Positions 25,101-39,064 of a stretch of 64,000 bases of DNA are shown one piece after another. Both the position numbers and the translations under genes were made by a program. The notes under the pieces are model-generated. The model saw only the letters and a list, made by a program, of their open reading frames with translations. It ran no database searches and was not told where the DNA came from. The DNA lies in assembly GCA_914767715.1 (NCBI GenBank), contig OU612071.1, positions 8,045,493 to 8,109,492 on the forward strand, in the 5' to 3' direction. The number at the start of each line of letters is the position of its first letter. Positions within the stretch are counted from its first letter, which is position 1. The stretch is from Membranipora membranacea (taxonomy: Eukaryota; Bryozoa; Gymnolaemata; Cheilostomatida; Membraniporidae).

Positions 25101-25842
25101 GGTATCACGCTTTTTTTCCGCTCGGATCAAAAAATAGATTTGCTTCTAACCTACCTCATAAGGTGAAGCAACTCCTGCTCATTTCAAATCTGAAATCCGT
25201 TTAGCTCTGAGGGTCTTTGTTCTCAGTCAGCATCCGTCTTAACGAGGCTCACTTTTGCTCTAAAAAAACATGCCAAACGGCGGCAATAAAAAATTAAAAG
25301 TTTGTCGCAATCATATCAAACTCAGACCAGTTCAAGCCCTTATATACCTCATTCAAAATCCAGAATATGTAGATTCTCGGATAGCCTGGTGGCTTGTAAC
25401 GCTGACTTGAAATTTACAAAAATATACCAAGGGAGGGTATCACGCTTTTTTTCCGCTCGGATCAAAAAATAGATTTGCTTCTAACCTACCTCATAAGGTG
25501 AAGCAACTCCTGCTCATTTCAAATCTGAAATCCGTTTAGCTCTGAGGGTCTTTGTTCTCAGTCAGCATCCGTCTTAACGAGGCTCACTTTTGCTCTAAAA
25601 AAACATGCCAAACGGCGGCAATAAAAAATTAAAAGTTTGTCGCAATCATATCAAACTCAGACCAGTTCAAGCCCTTATATATCTCATTCAAAATCCAGAA
25701 TATGGAGATTCTCGGATAGCCTGGTGGCTTGTAACGCTGACTTGAAATTTACAAAAATATACCAAGGGAGGGTATCACGCTTTTTTTCCGCTCGGATCAA
25801 AAAATAGATTTGCTTCTAACCTACCTCATAAGGTGAAGCAAC

Positions 25843-26042
25843 NNNNNNNNNNNNNNNNNNNNNNNNNNNNNNNNNNNNNNNNNNNNNNNNNNNNNNNNNN
25901 NNNNNNNNNNNNNNNNNNNNNNNNNNNNNNNNNNNNNNNNNNNNNNNNNNNNNNNNNNNNNNNNNNNNNNNNNNNNNNNNNNNNNNNNNNNNNNNNNNNN
26001 NNNNNNNNNNNNNNNNNNNNNNNNNNNNNNNNNNNNNNNNNN
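25843..26042. other. assembly gap of 200 N
   Basis: Exactly 200 undetermined bases interrupt one satellite unit (start 25797). The left flank ends in gaagcaac and the right flank begins tcctgctc. Joined directly they give the normal unit sequence with nothing lost or duplicated. The unit before the gap is type Q and the interrupted unit is type R (69T and 106G after the gap), which is the normal Q-to-R order. A true 200-bp insertion would be out of phase with a 335-bp repeat, so the N length is a placeholder, not a measured size. Confidence 0.97.
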
Positions 26043-29000
26043 TCCTGCTCATTTCAAATCTGAATTCCGTTTAGCTCTGAGGGTCTTTGTTCTCAGTCAG
26101 CGTCCGTCTTAACGAGGCTCACTTTTGCTCTAAAAAAACATGCCAAACGGCGGCAATAAAAAATTAAAAGTTTGTCGCAATCATATCAAACTCAGACCAG
26201 TTCAAGCCCTTATATACCTCATTCAAAATCCAGAATATGTAGATTCTCGGATAGCCTGGTGGCTTGTAACGCTGACTTGAAATTCACAAAAATATACCAA
26301 GGGAGGGTATCACGCTTTTTTTCCGCTCGGATCAAAAAATAGATTTGCTTCTAACCTACCTCATAAGGTGAAGCAACTCCTGCTCATTTCAAATCTGAAA
26401 TCCGTTTAGCTCTGAGGGTCTTTGTTCTCAGTCAGCATCCGTCTTAACGAGGCTCACTTTTGCTCTAAAAAAACATGCCAAACGGCGGCAATAAAAAATT
26501 AAAAGTTTGTCGCAATCATATCAAACTCAGACCAGTTCAAGCCCTTATATACCTCATTCAAAATCCAGAATATGTAGATTCTCGGATAGCCTGGTGGCTT
26601 GTAACGCTGACTTGAAATTTACAAAAATATACCAAGGGAGGGTATCACGCTTTTTTTCCGCTCGGATCAAAAAATAGATTTGCTTCTAACCTACCTCATA
26701 AGGTGAAGCAACTCCTGCTCATTTCAAATCTGAAATCCGTTTAGCTCTGAGGGTCTTTGTTCTCAGTCAGCATCCGTCTTAACGAGGCTCACTTTTGCTC
26801 TAAAAAAACATGCCAAACGGCGGCAATAAAAAATTAAAAGTTTGTCGCAATCATATCAAACTCAGACCAGTTCAAGCCCTTATATACCTCATTCAAAATC
26901 CAGAATATGGAGATTCTCGGATAGCCTGGTGGCTTGTAACGCTGACTTGAAATTTACAAAAATATACCAAGGGAGGGTATCACGCTTTTTTTCCGCTCGG
27001 ATCAAAAAATAGATTTGCTTCTAACCTACCTCATAAGGTGAAGCAACTCCTGCTCATTTCAAATCTGAATTCCGTTTAGCTCTGAGGGTCTTTGTTCTCA
27101 GTCAGCGTCCGTCTTAACGAGGCTCACTTTTGCTCTAAAAAAACATGCCAAACGGCGGCAATAAAAAATTAAAAGTTTGTCGCAATCATATCAAACTCAG
27201 ACCAGTTCAAGCCCTTATATACCTCATTCAAAATCCAGAATATGTAGATTCTCGGATAGCCTGGTGGCTTGTAACGCTGACTTGAAATTCACAAAAATAT
27301 GCCAAGGGAGGGTATCACGCTTTTTTTCCGCTCGGATCAAAAAATAGATTTGCTTCTAACCTACCTCATAAGGTGAAGCAACTCCTGCTCATTTCAAATC
27401 TGAAATCCGTTTAGCTCTGAGGGTCTTTGTTCTCAGTCAGCATCCGTCTTAACGAGGCTCACTTTTGCTCTAAAAAAACATGCCAAACGGCGGCAATAAA
27501 AAATTAAAAGTTTGTCGCAATCATATCAAACTCAGACCAGTTCAAGCCCTTATATACCTCATTCAAAATCCAGAATATGTAGATTCTCGGATAGCCTGGT
27601 GGCTTGTAACGCTGACTTGAAATTTACAAAAGTATACCAAGGGAGGGTATCACGCTTTTTTTACGCTCGGATCAAAAAATAGATTTGCTTCTAACCTACC
27701 TCATAAGGTGAAGCAACTCCTGCTCATTTCAAATCTGAAATCCGTTTAGCTCTGAGGGTCTTTGTTCTCAGTCAGCATCCGTCTTAACGAGGCTCACTTT
27801 TGCTCTAAAAAAACATGCCAAACGGCGGCAATAAAAAATTAAAAGTTTGTCGCAATCATATCAAACTCAGACCAGTTCAAGCCCTTATATACCTCATTCA
27901 AAATCCAGAATATGTAGATTCTCGGATAGCCTGGTGGCTTGTAACGCTGACTTGAAATTCACAAAAATATACCAAGGGAGGGTATCACGCTTTTTTTTCC
28001 GCTCGGATCAAAAAATAGATTTGCTTCTAACCTACCTCATAAGGTGAAGCAACTCCTGCTCATTTCAAATCTGAAATCCGTTTAGCTCTGAGGGTCTTTG
28101 TTCTCAGTCAGCATCCGTCTTAACGAGGCTCACTTTTGCTCTAAAAAAACATGCCAAACGGCGGCAATAAAAAATTAAAAGTTTGTCGCAATCATATCAA
28201 ACTCAGACCAGTTCAAGCCCTTATATACCTCATTCAAAATCCAGAATATGTAGATTCTCGGATAGCCTGGTGGCTTGTAACGCTGACTTGAAATTTACAA
28301 AAATATACCAAGGGAGGGTATCACGCTTTTTTTCCGCTCGGATCAAAAAATAGATTTGCTTCTAACCTACCTCATAAGGTGAAGCAACTCCTGCTCATTT
28401 CAAATCTGAAATCCGTTTAGCTCTGAGGGTCTTTGTTCTCAGTCAGCATCCGTCTTAACGAGGCTCACTTTTGCTCTAAAAAAACATGCCAAACGGCGGC
28501 AATAAAAAATTAAAAGTTTGTCGCAATCATATCAAACTCAGACCAGTTCAAGCCCTTATATACCTCATTCAAAATCCAGAATATGTAGATTCTCGGATAG
28601 CCTGGTGGCTTGTAACGCTGACTTGAAATTCACAAAAATATACCAAGGGAGGGTATCACGCTTTTTTTCCGCTCGGATCAAAAAATAGATTTGCTTCTAA
28701 CCTACCTCATAAGGTGAAGCAACTCCTGCTCATTTCAAATCTGAAATCCGTTTAGCTCTGAGGGTCTTTGTTCTCAGTCAGCATCCGTCTTAACGAGGCT
28801 CACTTTTGCTCTAAAAAAACATGCCAAACGGCGGCAATAAAAAATTAAAAGTTTGTCGCAATCATATCAAACTCAGACCAGTTCAAGCCCTTATATACCT
28901 CATTCAAAATCCAGAATATGTAGATTCTCGGATAGCCTGGTGGCTTGTAACGCTGACTTGAAATTTACAAAAATATACCAAGGGAGGGTATCACGCTTTT

Positions 29001-32000
29001 TTTCCGCTCGGATCAAAAAATAGATTTGCTTCTAACCTACCTCATAAGGTGAAGCAACTCCTGCTCATTTCAAATCTGAATTCCGTTTAGCTCTGAGGGT
29101 CTTTGTTCTCAGTCAGCGTCCGTCTTAACGAGGCTCACTTTTGCTCTAAAAAAACATGCCAAACGGCGGCAATAAAAAATTAAAAGTTTGTCGCAATCAT
29201 ATCAAACTCAGACCAGTTCAAGCCCTTATATACCTCATTCAAAATCCAGAATATGTAGATTCTCGGATAGCCTGGTGGCTTGTAACGCTGACTTGAAATT
29301 CACAAAAATATACCAAGGGAGGGTATCACGCTTTTTTTCCGCTCGGATCAAAAAATAGATTTGCTTCTAACCTACCTCATAAGGTGAAGCAACTCCTGCT
29401 CATTTCAAATCTGAAATCCGTTTAGCTCTGAGGGTCTTTGTTCTCAGTCAGCATCCGTCTTAACGAGGCTCACTTTTGCTCTAAAAAAACATGCCAAACG
29501 GCGGCAATAAAAAATTAAAAGTTTGTCGCAATCATATCAAACTCAGACCAGTTCAAGCCCTTATATACCTCATTCAAAATCCAGAATATGTAGATTCTCG
29601 GATAGCCTGGTGGCTTGTAACGCTGACTTGAAATTTACAAAAATATACCAAGGGAGGGTATCACGCTTTTTTTCCGCTCGGATCAAAAAATAGATTTGCT
29701 TCTAACCTACCTCATAAGGTGAAGCAACTCCTGCTCATTTCAAATCTGAAATCCGTTTAGCTCTGAGGGTCTTTGTTCTCAGTCAGCATCCGTCTTAACG
29801 AGGCTCACTTTTGCTCTAAAAAAACATGCCAAACGGCGGCAATAAAAAATTAAAAGTTTGTCGCAATCATATCAAACTCAGACCAGTTCAAGCCCTTATA
29901 TACCTCATTCAAAATCCAGAATATGTAGATTCTCGGATAGCCTGGTGGCTTGTAACGCTGACTTGAAATTTACAAAAATATACCAAGGGAGGGTATCACG
30001 CTTTTTTTCCGCTCGGATCAAAAAATAGATTTGCTTCTAACCTACCTCATAAGGTGAAGCAACTCCTGCTCATTTCAAATCTGAATTCTGTTTAGCTCTG
30101 AGGGTCTTTGTTCTCAGTCAGCGTCCGTCTTAACGAGGCTCACTTTTGCTCTAAAAAAACATGCCAAACGGCGGCAATAAAAAATTAAAAGTTTGTCGCA
30201 ATCATATCAAACTCAGACCAGTTCAAGCCCTTATATACCTCATTCAAAATCCAGAATATGTAGATTCTCGGATAGCCTGGTGGCTTGTAACGCTGACTTG
30301 AAATTCACAAAAATATACCAAGGGAGGGTATCACGCTTTTTTTCCGCTCGGATCAAAAAATAGATTTGCTTCTAACCTACCTCATAAGGTGAAGCAACTC
30401 CTGCTCATTTCAAATCTGAAATCCGTATAGCTCTGAGGGTCTTTGTTCTCAGTCAGCATCCGTCTTAACGAGGCTCACTTTTGCTCTAAAAAAACATGCC
30501 AAACGGCGGCAATAAAAAATTAAAAGTTTGTCACAATCATATCAAACTCAGACCAGTTCAAGCCCTTATATACCTCATTCAAAATCCAGAATATGTAGAT
30601 TCTCGGATAGCCTGGTGGCTTGTAACGCTGACTTGAAATTTACAAAAATATACCAAGGGAGGGTATCACGCTTTTTTTCCGCTCGGATCAAAAAATAGAT
30701 TTGCTTCTAACCTACCTCATAAGGTGAAGCAACTCCTGCTCATTTCAAATCTGAAATCCGTTTAGCTCTGAGGGTCTTTGTTCTCAGTCAGCATCCGTCT
30801 TAACGAGGCTCACTTTTGCTCTAAAAAAACATGCCAAACGGCGGCAATAAAAAATTAAAAGTTTGTCGCAATCATATCAAACTCAGACCAGTTCAAGCCC
30901 TTATATACCTCATTCAAAATCCAGAATATGGAGATTCTCGGATAGCCTGGTGGCTTGTAACGCTGACTTGAAATTTACAAAAATATACCAAGGGAGGGTA
31001 TCACGCTTTTTTTCCGCTCGGATCAAAAAATAGATTTGCTTCTAACCTACCTCATAAGGTGAAGCAACTCCTGCTCATTTCAAATCTGAATTCCGTTTAG
31101 CTCTGAGGGTCTTTGTTCTCAGTCAGCGTCCGTCTTAACGAGGCTCACTTTTGCTCTAAAAAAACATGCCAAACGGCGGCAATAAAAAATTAAAAGTTTG
31201 TCGCAATCATATCAAACTCAGACCAGTTCAAGCCCTTATATACCTCATTCAAAATCCAGAATATGTAGATTCTCGGATAGCCTGGTGGCTTGAAACGCTG
31301 ACTTGAAATTCACAAAAATATACCAAGGGAGGGTATCACGCTTTTTTTCCGCTCGGATCAAAAAATAGATTTGCTTCTAACCTACCTCATAAGGTGAAGC
31401 AACTCCTGCTCATTTCAAATCTGAAATCCGTTTAGCTCTGAGGGTCTTTGTTCTCAGTCAGCATCCGTCTTAACGAGGCTCACTTTTGCTCTAAAAAAAC
31501 ATGCCAAACGGCGGCAATAAAAAATTAAAAGTTTGTCGCAATCATATCAAACTCAGACCAGTTCAAGCCCTTATATACCTCATTCAAAATCCAGAATATG
31601 TAGATTCTCGGATAGCCTGGTGGCTTGTAACGCTGACTTGAAATTTACAAAAATATACCAAGGGAGGGTATCACGCTTTTTTTCCGCTCGGATCAAAAAA
31701 TAGATTTGCTTCTAACCTACCTCATAAGGTGAAGCAACTCCTGCTCATTTCAAATCTGAAATCCGTTTAGCTCTGAGGGTCTTTGTTCTCAGTCAGCATC
31801 CGTCTTAACAAGGCTCACTTTTGCTCTAAAAAAACATGCCAAACGGCGGCAATAAAAAGTTAAAAGTTTGTCGCAATCATATCAAACTCAGACCAGTTCA
31901 AGCCCTTATATACCTCATTCAAAATCCAGAATATGGAGATTCTCGGATAGCCTGGTGGCTTGTAACGCTGACTTGAAATTTACAAAAATATACCAAGGGA

Positions 32001-34372
32001 GGGTATCACGCTTTTTTCCCGCTCGGATCAAAAAATAGATTTGCTTCTAACCTACCTCATAAGGTGAAGCAACTCCTGCTCATTTCAAATCTGAATTCCG
32101 TTTAGCTCTGAGGGTCTTTGTTCTCAGTCAGCGTCCGTCTTAACGAGGCTCACTTTTGCTCTAAAAAAACATGCCAAACGGCGGCAATAAAAAATTAAAA
32201 GTTTGTCGCAATCATATCAAACTCAGACCAGTTCAAGCCCTTATATACCTCATTCAAAATCCAGAATATGTAGATTCTCGGATAGCCTGGTGGCTTGTAA
32301 CGCTGACTTGAAATTCACAAAAATATACCAAGGGAGGGTATCACGCTTTTTTTCCGCTCGGATCAAAAAATAGATTTGCTTCTAACCTACCTCATAAGGT
32401 GAAGCAACTCCTGCTCATTTCAAATCTGAAATCCGTTTAGCTCTGAGGGTCTTTGTTCTCAGTCAGCATCCGTCTTAACGAGGCTCACTTTTGCTCTAAA
32501 AAAACATGCCAAACGGCGGCAATAAAAAATTAAAAGTTTGTCGCAATCATATCAAACTCAGACCAGTTCAAGCCCTTATATACCTCATTCAAAATCCAGA
32601 ATATGTAGATTCTCGGATAGCCTGGTGGCTTGTAACGCTGACTTGAAATTTACAAAAATATACCAAGGGAGGGTATCACGCTTTTTTTCCGCTCGGATCA
32701 AAAAATAGATTTGCTTCTAACCTACCTCATAAGGTGAAGCAACTCCTGCTCATTTCAAATCTGAATTCCGTTTAGCTCTGAGGGTCTTTGTTCTCAGTCA
32801 GCGTCCGTCTTAACGAGGCTCACTTTTGCTCTAAAAAAACATGCCAAACGGCGGCAATAAAAAATTAAAAGTTTGTCGCAATCATATCAAACTCAGACCA
32901 GTTCAAGCCCTTATATACCTCATTCAAAATCCAGAATATGTAGATTCTCGGATAGCCTGGTGGCTTGTAACGCTGACTTGAAATTCACAAAAATATACCA
33001 AGGGAGGGTATCACGCTTTTTTTCCGCTCGGATCAAAAAATAGATTTGCTTCTAACCTACCTCATAAGGTGAAGCAACTCCTGCTCATTTCAAATCTGAA
33101 ATCCGTTTAGCTCTGAGGGTCTTTGTTCTCAGTCAGCATCCGTCTTAACGAGGCTCACTTTTGCTCTAAAAAAACATGCCAAACGGCGGCAATAAAAAAT
33201 TAAAAGTTTGTCGCAATCATATCAAACTCAGACCAGTTCAAGCCCTTATATACCTCATTCAAAATCCAGAATATGTAGATTCTCGGATAGCCTGGTGGCT
33301 TGTAACGCTGACTTGAAATTTACAAAAATATACCAAGGGAGGGTATCACGCTTTTTTTCCGCTCGGATCAAAAAATAGATTTGCTTCTAACCTACCTCAT
33401 AAGGTGAAGCAACTCCTGCTCATTTCAAATCTGAAATCCGTTTAGCTCTGAGGGTCTTCGTTCTCAGTCAGCATCCGTCTTAACGAGGCTCACTTTTGCT
33501 CTAAAAAAACATGCCAAACGGCGGCAATAAAAAATTAAAAGTTTGTCGCAATCATATCAAACTCAGACCAGTTCAAGCCCTTATATACCTCATTCAAAAT
33601 CCAGAATATGGAGATTCTCGGATAGCCTGGTGGCTTGTAACGCTGACTTGAAATTTACAAAAATATACCAAGGGAGGGTATCACGCTTTTTTTCCGCTCG
33701 GATCAAAAAATAGATTTGCTTCTAACCTACCTCATAAGGTGAAGCAACTCCTGCTCATTTCAAATCTGAATTCCGTTTAGCTCTGAGGGTCTTTGTTCTC
33801 AGTCAGCGTCCGTCTTAACGAGGCTCACTTTTGCTCTAAAAAAACATGCCAAACGGCGGCAATAAAAAATTAAAAGTTTGTCGCAATCATATCAAACTCA
33901 GACCAGTTCAAGCCCTTATATACCTCATTCAAAATCCAGAATATGTAGATTCTCGGATAGCCTGGTGGCTTGTAACGCTGACTTGAAATTCACAAAAATA
34001 TACCAAGGGAGGGTATCACGCTTTTTTTCCGCTCGGATCAAAAAATAGATTTGCTTCTAACCTACCTCATAAGGTGAAGCAACTCCTGCTCATTTCAAAT
34101 CTGAAATCCGTTTAGCTCTGAGGGTCTTTGTTCTCAGTCAGCATCCGTCTTAACGAGGCTCACTTTTGCTCTAAAAAAACATGCCAAACGGCGGCAATAA
34201 AAAATTAAAAGTTTGTCGCAATCATATCAAACTCAGACCAGTTCAAGCCCTTATATACCTCATTCAAAATCCAGAATATGTAGATTCTCGGATAGCCTGG
34301 TGGCTTGTAACGCTGACTTGAAATTTACAAAAATATACCAAGGGAGGGTATCACGCTTTTTTTCCGCTCGGA

Positions 34373-35043
34373 TCAAAAAATAGATTTGCTTCTAACCTAC
34401 CTCATAAGGTGAAGCAACTCCTGCTCATTTCAAATCTGAAATCCGTTTAGCTCTGAGGGTCTTTGTTCTCAGTCAGCATCTGTCTTAACGAGGCTCACTT
34501 TTGCTCTAAAAAAACATGCCAAACGGCGGCAATAAAAAATTAAAAGTTTGTCGCAATCATATCAAACTCAGACCAGTTCAAGCCCTTATATACCTCATTC
34601 AAAATCCAGAATATGGAGATTCTCGGATAGCCTGGTGGCTTGTAACGCTGACTTGAATTTTATAAAAAATATACCAATGGAGGGTATCACGCTTTTTTTC
34701 CGCTCGGATCAAAAAATAGATTTGCTTCTAACCTACCTCATAAGGTGAAGCAACTCCTGCTAATTTCAAATCTGAATTCCGTTTAGCTCTGAGGGTCTTT
34801 GTTCTCAGTCAGCGTCCGTCTTAACGAGGCTCACTTTTGCTCTAAAAAAACATGCCAAACGGCGGCAATAAAAAATTAAAAGTTTGTCGCAATCATATCA
34901 AACTCAGACCAGTTCAAGCCCTTATATACCTCATTCAAAATCTAGAATATGTAGGTTCTCGGATAGCCTGGTGGCTTGTAACGCTGACTTGAAATTCACA
35001 AAAATATACCAAGGGAGGGTATCACGCTTTTTTTCCGCTCGGA
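34373..35043 (+). repeat. marked Q-R unit pair, copy 1 of an 8-unit spaced duplication
   Basis: Two adjacent units carry a set of rare variants: CATCTG for CATCCG at 34481, a rearranged A/T stretch with one extra base near 34657-34665, CCAATGG for CCAAGGG, CTAATTT for CTCATTT near 34762, TCTAGA (an XbaI site) at 34941-34946, and GTAGGTT for GTAGATT. The same set reappears 2681 bp downstream, which is 8 units plus the extra base. Confidence 0.88.
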
Positions 35044-37053
35044 TCAAAAAATAGATTTGCTTCTAACCTACCTCATAAGGTGAAGCAACTCCTGCTCATT
35101 TCAAATCTGAAATCCGTTTAGCTCTGAGGGTCTTTGTTCTCAGTCAGCATCCGTCTTAACGAGGCTCACTTTTGCTCTAAAAAAACATGCCAAACGGCGG
35201 CAATAAAAAATTAAAAGTTTGTCGCAATCATATCAAACTCAGACCAGTTCAAGCCCTTATATACCTCATTCAAAATCCAGAATATGTAGATTCTCGGATA
35301 GCCTGGTGGCTTGTAACGCTGACTTGAAATTTACAAAAATATACCAAGGGAGGGTATCACGCTTTTTTTCCGCTCGGATCAAAAAATAGATTTGCTTCTA
35401 ACCTACCTCATAAGGTGAAGCAACTCCTGCTCATTTCAAATCTGAAATCCGTTTAGCTCTGAGGGTCTTTGTTCTCAGTCAGCATCCGTCTTAACGAGGC
35501 TCACTTTTGCTCTAAAAAAACATGCCAAACGGCGGCAATAAAAAATTAAAAGTTTGTCGCAATCATATCACACTCAGACCAGTTCAAGCCCTTATATACC
35601 TCATTCAAAATCCAGAATATGGAGATTCTCGGATAGCCTGGTGGCTTGTAACGCTGACTTGAAATTTACAAAAATATACCAAGGGAGGGTATCACGCTTT
35701 TTTTCCGCTCGGATCAAAAAATAGATTTGCTTCTAACCTACCTCATAAGGTGAAGCAACTCCTGCTCATTTCAAATCTGAATTCCGTTTAGCTCTGAGGG
35801 TCTTTGTTCTCAGTCAGCGTCCGTCTTAACGAGGCTCACTTTTGCTCTAAAAAAACATGCCAAACGGCGGCAATAAAAAATTAAAAGTTTGTCGCAATCA
35901 TATCAAACTCAGACCAGTTCAAGCCCTTATATACCTCATTCAAAATCCAGAATATGTAGATTCTCGGATAGCCTGGTGGCTTGTAACGCTGACTTGAAAT
36001 TCACAAAAATATACCAAGGGAGGGTATCACGCTTTTTTTCCGCTCGGATCAAAAAATAGATTTGCTTCTAACCTACCTCATAAGGTGAAGCAACTCCTGC
36101 TCATTTCAAATCTGAAATCCGTTTAGCTCTGAGGGTCTTTGTTCTCAGTCAGCATCCGTCTTAACGAGGCTCACTTTTGCTCTAAAAAAACATGCCAAAC
36201 GGCGGCAATAAAAAATTAAAAGTTTGTCGCAATCATATCAAACTCAGACCAGTTCAAGCCCTTATATACCTCATTCAAAATCCAGAATATGTAGATTCTC
36301 GGATAGCCTGGTGGCTTGTAACGCTGACTTGAAATTTACAAAAATATACCAAGAGAGGGTATCACGCTTTTTTTCCGCTCGGATCAAAAAATAGATTTGC
36401 TTCTAACCTACCTCATAAGGTGAAGCAACTCCTGCTCATTTCAAATCTGAAATCCGTTTAGCTCTGAGGGTCTTTGTTCTCAGTCAGCATCCGTCTTAAC
36501 GAGGCTCACTTTTGCTCTAAAAAAACATGCCAAACGGCGGCAATAAAAAATTAAAAGTTTGTCGCAATCATATCAAACTCAGACCAGTTCAAGCCCTTAT
36601 ATACCTCATTCAAAATCCAGAATATGGAGATTCTCGGATAGCCTGGTGGCTTGTAACGCTGACTTGAAATTTACAAAAATATACCAAGGGAGGGTATCAC
36701 GCTTTTTTTCCGCTCGGATCAAAAAATAGATTTGCTTCTAACCTACCTCATAAGGTGAAGCAACTCCTGCTCATTTCAAATCTGAATTCCGTTTAGCTCT
36801 GAGGGTCTTTGTTCTCAGTCAGCGTCCGTCTTAACGAGGCTCACTTTTGCTCTAAAAAAACATGCCAAACGGTGGCAATAAAAAATTAAAAGTTTGTCGC
36901 AATCATATCAAACTCAGACCAGTTCAAGCCCTTATATACCTCATTCAAAATCCAGAATATGTAGATTCTCGGATAGCCTGGTGGCTTGTAACGCTGACTT
37001 GAAATTCACAAAAATATACCAAGGGAGGGTATCACGCTTTTTTTCCGCTCGGA

Positions 37054-37724
37054 TCAAAAAATAGATTTGCTTCTAACCTACCTCATAAGGTGAAGCAACT
37101 CCTGCTCATTTCAAATCTGAAATCCGTTTAGCTCTGAGGGTCTTTGTTCTCAGTCAGCATCTGTCTTAACGAGGCTCACTTTTGCTCTAAAAAAACATGC
37201 CAAACGGCGGCAATAAAAAATTAAAAGTTTGTCGCAATCATATCAAACTCAGACCAGTTCAAGCCCTTATATACCTCATTCAAAATCCAGAATATGGAGA
37301 TTCTCGGATAGCCTGGTGGCTTGTAACGCTGACTTGAATTTTATAAAAAATATACCAATGGAGGGTATCACGCTTTTTTTCCGCTCGGATCAAAAAATAG
37401 ATTTGCTTCTAACCTACCTCATAAGGTGAAGCAACTCCTGCTAATTTCAAATCTGAATTCCGTTTAGCTCTGAGGGTCTTTGTTCTCAGTCAGCGTCCGT
37501 CTTAACGAGGCTCACTTTTGCTCTAAAAAAACATGCCAAACGGCGGCAATAAAAAATTAAAAGTTTGTCGCAATCATATCAAACTCAGACCAGTTCAAGC
37601 CCTTATATACCTCATTCAAAATCTAGAATATGTAGGTTCTCGGATAGCCTGGTGGCTTGTAACGCTGACTTGAAATTCACAAAAATATACCAAGGGAGGG
37701 TATCACGCTTTTTTTCCGCTCGGA
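37054..37724 (+). repeat. marked Q-R unit pair, copy 2 of an 8-unit spaced duplication
   Basis: This pair carries the same rare variants as the pair at 34373, including CATCTG at 37162, the one-base-longer A/T stretch, and TCTAGA at 37622-37627. The unit before it is R, whereas the unit before copy 1 is P, and the unit after it is S rather than P. The breakpoint therefore lies close to the left edge of the marked Q unit, and only the marked pair is clearly shared. A product of unequal exchange or of gene conversion would look alike here. Confidence 0.85.
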
Positions 37725-38059
37725 TCAAAAAATAGATTTGCTTCTAACCTACCTCATAAGGTGAAGCAACTCCTGCTCATTTCAAATCTGAAATCCGTTT
37801 AGCTCTGAGGGTCTTTGTTCTCAGTCAGCATCCGTCTTAACGAGGCTCACTTTTGCTCTAAAAAAACATGCCAAACGGCGGCAATAAAAAATTAAAAGTT
37901 TGTCGCAATCATATCAAACTCAGACCAGTTCAAGCCCTTATATACCTCATTCAAAATCCAGAATATGTAGATTCTCGGATAGCCTGGTGGCTTGTAACGC
38001 TGACTTGAAATTCACAAAAATATACCAAGGGAGGGTATCACGCTTTTTTTCCGCTCGGA

Positions 38060-39064
38060 TCAAAAAATAGATTTGCTTCTAACCTACCTCATAAGGTGAA
38101 GCAACTCCTGCTCATTTCAAATCTGAAATCCGTTTAGCTCTGAGGGTCTTTGTTCTCAGTCAGCATCCGTCTTAACGAGGCTCACTTTTGCTCTAAAAAA
38201 ACATGCCAAACGGCGGCAATAAAAAATTAAAAGTTTGTCGCAATCATATCAAACTCAGACCAGTTCAAGCCCTTATATACCTCATTCAAAATCCAGAATA
38301 TGTAGATTCTCGGATAGCCTGGTGGCTTGTAACGCTGACTTGAAATTTACAAAAATATACCAAGGGAGGGTATCACGCTTTTTTTCCGCTCGGATCAAAA
38401 AATAGATTTGCTTCTAACCTACCTCATAAGGTGAAGCAACTCCTGCTCATTTCAAATCTGAAATCCGTTTAGCTCTGAGGGTCTTTGTTCTCAGTCAGCA
38501 TCCGTCTTAACGAGGCTCACTTTTGCTCTAAAAAAACATGCCAAACGGCGGCAATAAAAAATTAAAAGTTTGTCGCAATCATATCAAACTCAGACCAGTT
38601 CAAGCCCTTATATACCTCATTCAAAATCCAGAATATGGAGATTCTCGGATAGCCTGGTGGCTTGTAACGCTGACTTGAAATTTACAAAAATATACCAAGG
38701 GAGGGTATCACGCTTTTTTTCCGCTCGGATCAAAAAATAGATTTGCTTCTAACCTACCTCATAAGGTGAAGCAACTCCTGCTCATTTCAAATCTGAATTC
38801 CGTTTAGCTCTGAGGGTCTTTGTTCTCAGTCAGCGTCCGTCTTAACGAGGCTCACTTTTGCTCTAAAAAAACATGCCAAACGGCGGCAATAAAAAATTAA
38901 AAGTTTGTCGCAATCATATCAAACTCAGACCAGTTCAAGCCCTTATATACCTCATTCAAAATCCAGAATATGTAGATTCTCGGATAGCCTGGTGGCTTGT
39001 AACGCTGACTTGAAATTCACAAAAATATACCAAGGGAGGGTATCACGCTTTTTTTCCGCTCGGA
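38060..39064 (+). repeat. P-Q-R trimer higher-order repeat (1005 bp), clean example
   Basis: Three successive units: P at 38060 (69A,106A,244T,289T), Q at 38395 (244G) and R at 38730 (69T,106G,244T,289C). The same order recurs many times through the window, most regularly from 26 kb to the end, so the trimer rather than the single unit is the recent amplification unit. The R unit contains GAATTC from the 69T change, while P and Q read GAAATC. EcoRI should therefore cut mostly once per 1005 bp, while a GATC cutter should release 335-bp units. Departures are insertions of P-S pairs, missing P units (R followed by Q), and P-R pairs lacking Q. Confidence 0.9.

Larger units (their letters stand above)
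1..25842 (+). repeat. 335-bp satellite array, left block
   Basis: Seventy-seven complete head-to-tail copies of a 335-bp unit and the first 46 bases of a 78th, all in the same orientation. Unit starts (the base t of the motif tcaaaaaatag) fall at 1, 336, 671, 1006 and so on, with one shift of +1 from an extra A in the A-run near 16757. By eye most units differ from each other at only a few positions. No stretch departs from the repeat, so there is no gene, transposon or unique spacer here. The family is not one I recognise, and no name is proposed. A function in centromere or heterochromatin is inferred only from array size and homogeneity. The left edge of the window lies inside the array. 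Confidence 0.98.

Noticed and set aside
25816-26063. Open frames crossing the N gap on both strands
   Set aside because: They are artefacts of undetermined bases.
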